Positions 59,910 through 64,000 of a DNA stretch of 64,000 bases are shown in pieces; the stretch's first letter is position 1, and the number at the start of each line of letters is the position of its first letter. Source of the DNA: Monosporascus cannonballus (lineage: Eukaryota > Ascomycota > Sordariomycetes > Xylariales); the NCBI GenBank assembly GCA_004154925.1, contig QJNS01000187.1, forward strand, positions 94,484 to 158,483, given 5' to 3'. The position numbers were made by a program, and so were the translations under genes. The notes beneath the pieces are model-generated. The model saw only the letters and a program-made list of their open reading frames with translations, ran no database searches and had not been told where the DNA came from.

Positions 59910-62129
59910 ATGAATCCACAACCCCAAGGTCAACTGGGCCAACCGGGCCAAGCCTCCCAGGGCGTGCAGATGCGACTGCTGAAACCGGAACAGCTTCGAA
60001 GCCTGCCGGTGCTTACGCCGGAAGAGATAAACAAATATGAGGAGGGGCTCCGCTCCCTCTGGGAGACGGTGAAAAATAACCCGCCCGACTCGCAAGCCCA
60101 TATCAGCGCCAAGGGCAAGATCGTCGAGTTCTCGCGGATGGTCTATAAGAAGATAACGAGTCTGCAGATGCGGCAGCAGCAGCAGCAGCAGCAGCAACAG
60201 GGAGCGGCAAGGCCTCAGCCCGGGGGTGCACAAGCGGGGCAAAGCGGTCAGCAGGCTCAGAGTCCTCATAACACCGCCCAGAATTCTGCTCCGATTGGGC
60301 AGAATAGGCCACAGGGCCCGGCAACCGGCACTGCGCCGTCCAGCCTCCCCGGCGCGGCTCCGAGTCTCCCCTCGGGAAATGTCCAGAAGCCTCAGCAGAC
60401 ACAGATCCCCAAGGCCATCATGGATCATATCAACCAGCTGCCATGGAACAATCTGCAAATTCCTCAGAATCTGGGACAAGAGCAGGCGGCTAAGTACGTC
60501 TCGACCTTCAAACAGAAATACATGCAGAGCCTTATGACGATGGAGCAGGCTAGGACCCGCATCCATAGGGTGGAAAAGCATGTCAAAGAGAGGGAAGAAA
60601 AGGGGCAGCCATTTCCACCGGAGGACTTGAGAAGGATCCTCGAGCAGAAGGAGCACGACACCAGACTCCACGCCGATGCCAACAAAGTCATCAACAATAT
60701 CCGTACCCAGCTCGGCCAAGGAGCCAATGCCGGGCGGAACGGACAGGGACCGAGCAATGCCCAGCCGCCACGCTCGCAGCCGGGTTCAGTGCCGCCCCAG
60801 AATGCTGCGGCGGCGGCGGCTTCGACCAATTCCATGCAGGCCATGACGGCCTCGGTGAATGCCGCCATGGATGCGGCGAAGAATCAGCAAATTGCCGCGG
60901 CCAATCGTGCCCAGGGCGCTGCGGCGCAACAACTCCCGCAGGCTCCGGCGACGCCTGCTACCCCATCCACGACGGCTGCCCAGCAACAGCCGCATCCCGC
61001 AACTGCCCCGCAACCACAAGTCAAAATTGAACCCGGTACCCAGCAGCAGCAGCAGCAGCAGCATCCGCCTCCGGTCAACACAGCGCCGGCTGCAGCGTCG
61101 ACCGCGCATATGCCATCAGCAGGGACACCTACTACAGCCTCCGCTCGCGTCCAAACACCTCAATCAGCAACTCAACCCCAACCACAACCACAGCAGCAAC
61201 CGGTTCCCGGTGGACCAGTTCGCCCACTAACCCACGCCGCTGCCGTAAATCGCGCAAATTCTTCCACCAATATAGGCGTGCAGCCGGGACCGTCTCACAG
61301 CGGCATCACTCCAACTTCTGGCTCGGCCGGTTTGATGGGTAGCAACCCACAGCCTAGCCATCCACACGCGCACCCCCAACCAGGAAATCCAACGGTGAAT
61401 CCCAAGATGCCCATTCCAAAGACTTTGCCCCAGCAGGCCACAGCGAACCCTGTGCCTGTCAGCACCGGCGGCGGTGTGGCTAATGGTAGGCCCACGATGG
61501 GTGGTGGAACCGGTATTGCTGGAGGTGTTCAAGGCCAGGCTGTGATACAGAAAAACACGAATACGTATAACTTCGATGCGGACGGCGAACACGTCCTATC
61601 AAAGAAGAAGCTGGACGAGCTGACGCGTCAGGTCGTTGGAGGACAGCCTGGTATCGATGGCAACTACATGACCCCCGATGTCGAAGAGGTAAGCATATTG
61701 GTGATTTCCCTTAGTGCTCCACGCGGCCCATCAACGTTCACACGCGCATTCACATTCACCTCACCACGCCTTCACCTCACCAGCGCTTTCACCTCACCAC
61801 GCTTTTCCTGTCCTCTCACCCATTGTGCATGGCGCGAGGCGAAACCGTATTAACATAATTATCTATAGGCTGCACTCAACGCGGCCGATGCGTTCGTCGA
61901 CAGCGTCACTAGCACCGCTTGCAAGCTGGCTGTGGCGCGCGGCAGCAAGGTACTCGAGATCCGCGACATCCAGATGGCGCTGGAGCGCGGCTACAACATT
62001 CGCATCCCGGGATACACGTCGGACGAGCTGCGCACCGTGCGCAAGGTCCAGCCGCACGCCAACTGGATCTCCAAGATGAGCGCCATACAGGCTGCCAAGG
62101 TCACCTCTGCCGGCAAGGACGACAAGTAG
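59910..62129 (+). CDS. TAF12: TFIID/SAGA subunit TAF12 (histone-fold protein)
   Basis: Two exons, 59910-61688 and 61869-62129, give 679 aa across a 180-nt intron (GTAAGC...CTATAG, phase 0). A conserved N-terminal helix block ([20 protein letters not shown], about residues 36-55) is followed by long low-complexity Gln/Pro/Ala regions with two CAG-type poly-Gln runs (60173-60196 and 61041-61062). The C-terminal histone fold has [15 protein letters not shown] (alpha 1), then [22 protein letters not shown] across the intron, and [23 protein letters not shown]12 pairs with TAF4 in TFIID and with Ada1 in SAGA. The intron carries short tandem CTCACCACGC-type repeats. The annotated end is TAG 62127-62129, but the same frame stays open for 128 more codons. 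Confidence 0.92.
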
Positions 62130-62516
62130 GACTTCTCGCGACCTGCCGCTAGAGGAGGAGGTGGACGAGGGCGGGGCGGAGCGGCCCCGGGCTCGGGCGC
62201 TCCTGCTATTGGTACGGCTACAGCTACGGCTACGGCTAATAAGAGGAGGCGCGCTTCGAGCGGCGCCAGTGCGAGGAAGAGACCGGCTTTTGCGGCGGTT
62301 GATGGTCATCGCCCGGCTGTTGCGAGTGGTTCTGGTCCCGGTCCCAGCTTCGCGAGTGGCGCTTCCAGAGTCCCCGGCCTTGGGGCAGGCACTACTACTT
62401 TTGGTGCTCCTTATGGTCCCGTTGCGACTCTCGGAAACAGATCAGCCGTCAGTGCTGGAGCTAGCGATCCACATAAGCGCCCCTCCGGTTCCGGAAGACT
62501 ACTAAGCGATGAGTGA
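62130..62516 (+). other. In-frame open extension behind the TAF12 stop
   Basis: After TAG the TAF12 frame continues without a stop to TGA 62514-62516. The 128 codons are RGG-like at first (RGGGGRGRGGAAPGSGAPA), then have a basic segment (NKRRRASSGASARKRPAF) and a Gly/Ser/Ala-rich tail ending GRLLSDE. It reads like disordered protein. It may be a lost or conditional C-terminal extension of TAF12, or chance openness in GC-rich DNA; a second frame is also open here for 114 codons. Confidence 0.4.
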
Positions 62517-64000
62517 GCAAGTGGTTTCTACCATCCTAGGTCCGGAAGAGGGAACTATGCTCATCATGGACGGTATTTCGTGGTTCCGCGTTATCCGTCA
62601 AATCCCTTCCCGAGTTTTTATTATTTTACGACTTTGCTCTACGTTACAGTAGGGAGACTCTTCTCGTGGTACTCGGTATGGTTTGGCGTTCACAAAGGAA
62701 GGGACTCGGTCTAACCAAAGATACCACACGTGTACAGACTCTAGACTCTTTCTCAGACATGGGCCATTCCCGTCGATCAGAATAGCTAACAAGCTGATTT
62801 TTTTTTAAAAAAAAACCATATTCGTTGAGAACCTTTATGTCTAGTCACGTGCTACCTGCCCTACCGCATGCCGGCCAGCCCATCCCGAACCAGCACCCAT
62901 GGGGAGCCCTCAGGCGTTGGGCATGTGGTCCCGCGGTTGTGATGAGACGGCAGAGACTCTAGATGGTAGTGTTTTGTTTGTGGCACGTAACATATGAACC
63001 CGGTTCGTAGCCACACGCATCGCGATATCATGAATAAAACTGAGGAGCGGGGTATACTTTCGTCTATTTCACTGAACACAATATTGGGGATTGCAGAGAG
63101 CGGTGATGTGCATTAGTGTGGATGTAGCCAATACATGAAGCTCGTCAAATGGAGACGACGAAGAAGTGTGGACATATCCGGCATATCTCTCGACATCTCC
63201 AGCATACAAGGCAGGCAGGCAGGCAGGCATCAATTCGCAAACGTCACAGGGTCCCCACAAGATTTGGGGCCCGGCATCGCCAGTGTACCGGCCTACCTAC
63301 ATTAGCAGCGAGACTCGGGGGAGATGGGATGTATAGCATGGCCCAAGCTTCGTACACCCTAGCTTGGCATAATTGGGCCTCTCTATCCCCCCTTCGGGAG
63401 ACGTCTGCGAGGTCAGTTCAGTGGAACCGATTGGACAACAGCGCCTTTGTGCGTGGAATTACAGCAGACTTTAGGGACCTAACAGCCAGCGGCATACCAA
63501 CCCTAGCGCTGGAGGAGCTTCCACACGCAGTTCATCAGCTGCCTATCAGACAGACCCAGGGCCGATTAGGTAGGTTCAGGCTCTTTTTCGCCTGGCCTTG
63601 CATCATCTCTTGGTCCAGCAACAACCGACACAACAAACGACCGTCCTATCCGTCCATCATCAAAGTTCTTACTATCTATCCCGTCTCCCACTCCTACCGC
63701 TGCCCTTCTCATCTCCCACCCTCGTAATCAATACACCCGCGCCATCAAAAACAATAAGTTCGACGACGGGCTATTCTTCGTGCGTGTGGTTTCCAGCAGC
63801 ATACCATTTCTCTTTTCCGTTTTCTCCCTCGGCTCATTTACTAGAGAGTTGCATTACAAATAAGGCGCCTATTACCTAACCTTGGGTCCTGCAGGGTGTT
63901 GAAGAGAGGAAGCGCGATTCGGGAGATTGTCTCGTCGGTAGTATCATCGTCGACACACATCCTAGTCAAGCGAAGCAACCCCGCGGGGGGGGGGGGGGCG
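62517..64000. other. 3' flank of TAF12 and probable promoter of a gene beyond the window
   Basis: No gene supported. It contains an AGGC microsatellite (63209-63229). A pyrimidine-rich stretch at about 63600-63730 resembles fungal core promoters or leaders and suggests a plus-strand gene starting after 64000. The open frame 63149-63727 across it lacks motifs. A run of 14 G lies at 63985-63998, at the very end. Confidence 0.45.

Noticed and set aside
59883..60868. Minus-strand open frames over TAF12 (278 and 134 codons)
   Set aside because: They mirror the Gln/Pro/Ala-rich sense frame as Leu-rich repeats and have no start context or motifs.
63149..63727. 192-codon open frame near the right end
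   Set aside because: It spans a microsatellite and a pyrimidine-rich promoter-like stretch, and has no motifs.
63985..63998. Telomere or subtelomere at the right edge
   Set aside because: The G-run is a homopolymer, not TTAGGG repeats, and the region beside it is ordinary genic DNA.
1..64000. CRISPR array or prokaryotic operon features
   Set aside because: No regularly spaced short repeats of that type. Introns and fungal protein families show that the DNA is eukaryotic.

Overview
The window looks like a filamentous ascomycete (Pezizomycotina) chromosome. Genes have short 50-180 nt introns with fungal splice sites, and fungal proteins such as the DASH subunit Spc34, TAF12, an alpha-arrestin and a secondary-metabolism O-methyltransferase are present. 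The DNA is sharply two-toned: balanced-GC gene islands alternate with very AT-rich blocks of retrotransposons full of stops, which have the look of repeat-induced point mutation (RIP: C-to-T on both strands in duplicated DNA). The species cannot be named from the sequence.

Layout. 1-14032: AT-rich; one minus-strand Ty3/Gypsy chromovirus (copy A) split by a second (copy B), which carries two small solo LTRs. 14033-about 20450: gene island 1, with an alpha/beta-hydrolase pseudogene, a multi-pass membrane protein pseudogene with two nonsense codons, and an intact alpha-arrestin. 20451-45074: AT-rich; an unassigned block, then a Gypsy copy (C) stretched to 21 kb by nested insertions: a complete opposite-strand Gypsy (E), a solo LTR, and a Tc1-like DNA transposon holding a Copia element whose own LTR holds a Gypsy solo LTR. 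A 5'-truncated Gypsy (D) closes the block. 45075-64000: gene island 2, with a frameshifted ankyrin/ZZ gene, a frameshifted P450, a broken short-chain dehydrogenase, an intact O-methyltransferase, a DsbA/FrnE-type oxidoreductase, Spc34, an acidic disordered protein and TAF12.

The transposon reconstruction rests on target-site duplications and length arithmetic. Once insertions are subtracted, the four full-length Gypsy copies are 6848 (A), 6892 (B), 6781 (C) and 6734 (E) bp, and the Copia LTRs become 169 and 169 bp.

How the genes relate. P450 + dehydrogenase + O-methyltransferase side by side look like tailoring genes of a secondary-metabolite cluster; only the methyltransferase is still open. 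Five of the six recognisable genes within about 5 kb of the two mutated blocks that flank the islands are broken, several by G:C-to-A:T transitions. Genes beyond 50 kb are intact core functions (spindle, transcription) or conserved fungal proteins. A 128-codon in-frame extension after the TAF12 stop is a separate open question.
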